Below are positions 5,025-5,224 of a DNA stretch of 5,224 nucleotides, one piece after another; the stretch's first letter is position 1, and the number at the start of each line of letters is the position of its first letter. Source of the stretch: Nitrosomonadaceae bacterium (lineage in GTDB: Bacteria > Pseudomonadota > Gammaproteobacteria > Burkholderiales > Nitrosomonadaceae); contig CAKKRO010000133.1 of assembly GCA_919902625.1 (NCBI GenBank), forward strand, positions 1-5,224. The letters are read 5' to 3'. The notes beneath the pieces are model-generated. The model was not told where the DNA came from. It saw nothing but the letters and a program-made list of their open reading frames with translations, and made no database searches. Position numbers and translations under genes: made by a program.

Positions 5025-5224
5025 GAAATCTTCTCCCAAAGGGTGACTTCTGACAGCGTGTGCTGGAATTTACGCTTGGTTTCGCGGATCACAAAAGGCA
5101 CGGCTTGCGGGCCTTGAATCAAGCGGAAATGTTTGCCCAGGATTTCTTTCAGGCCATCCAGTGTGGTGAAATTCTCGCCATCGCGTTTGAATCCGCCGAT
5201 CCAGGCCTCTTTCTTGGTGTGCTC
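5021..5224 (-). CDS. ovoA: C-terminal end of OvoA (4-mercaptohistidine N1-methyltransferase part), cut by window edge
   Basis: The minus-strand frame is open from the window edge to the TGA at 5023-5021 and gives 67 residues with no start, so most of the gene lies beyond base 5224. The visible segment runs EAWIGGFKRDGENFTTLDG, then LKEILGKHFRLI, then VPFVIRETKRKFQHTLSEV and TLWEKIS. This resembles the end of the SAM-dependent methyltransferase domain that closes OvoA, as I remember it (a 'TLDGLxxIL' helix and a 'xPFxIRExxRKxQ' strand). In full-length OvoA, an N-terminal iron-dependent sulfoxide synthase joins cysteine to histidine, and this C-terminal domain methylates the imidazole N of 4-mercaptohistidine to give ovothiol A. 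Whether the synthase domain is fused here cannot be seen. A different class I methyltransferase is the main alternative. Confidence 0.72.
   Translation of the reverse strand, partial: EHTKKEAWIGGFKRDGENFTTLDGLKEILGKHFRLIQGPQAVPFVIRETKRKFQHTLSEVTLWEKIS
5033..5037 (-). promoter_or_regulatory. ribosome binding site that decides the ovoB start
   Basis: GGGAG on the minus strand, inside the last codons of ovoA, lies eight bases before the TTG at 5024. It supports that TTG over the in-frame TTG at 5039, which it overlaps, and points to translational coupling of the two genes. Confidence 0.5.

Overview
The window looks like chromosomal DNA of a gammaproteobacterium. Gene density, codon use and the mix of small lipoproteins, VCBS-repeat surface protein and ovothiol genes would fit a Methylococcales-type methanotroph or a relative. 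That assignment is an inference from gene style, since no rRNA or other marker is present. Both edges cut genes: the left edge cuts a plus-strand gene and the right edge cuts a minus-strand gene.

Left part (1-770, plus strand). The 3' end of a small cell-envelope protein gene, probably a lipoprotein of a widespread gammaproteobacterial type, runs in from the left. Next comes a free-standing gene for a tiny (61 aa) lipoprotein with a recognisable promoter, ribosome binding site and a strong, nearly symmetrical intrinsic terminator.

Middle (771-3839, minus strand). A 596-aa repetitive protein has one cadherin/VCBS-like domain, three VCBS repeats and a C-terminal beta-rich domain of the kind seen in PEP-CTERM and other surface proteins. 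It converges on the small lipoprotein gene. Upstream of it lies a 310-bp AT-rich intergenic region with no gene but with several repeated short motifs, a good candidate control region. Beyond that is an orphan NarL/FixJ-type response regulator, which has its own inverted repeats in front of its start. The regulator and the VCBS protein may form a regulator-target pair (inference).

Right part (3840-5224, minus strand). The last 67 codons of what I read as ovoA (5-histidylcysteine sulfoxide synthase fused to 4-mercaptohistidine N1-methyltransferase) overlap by four bases the start of a MalY/PatB-type PLP enzyme. This order and coupling identify the PLP enzyme as a likely OvoB, the C-S lyase of ovothiol A biosynthesis, rather than a generic cystathionine beta-lyase. 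Together the two genes would cover ovothiol synthesis from histidine and cysteine. This is the best-supported functional system in the window. I found no CRISPR array, tRNA, rRNA, insertion sequence or integrase.
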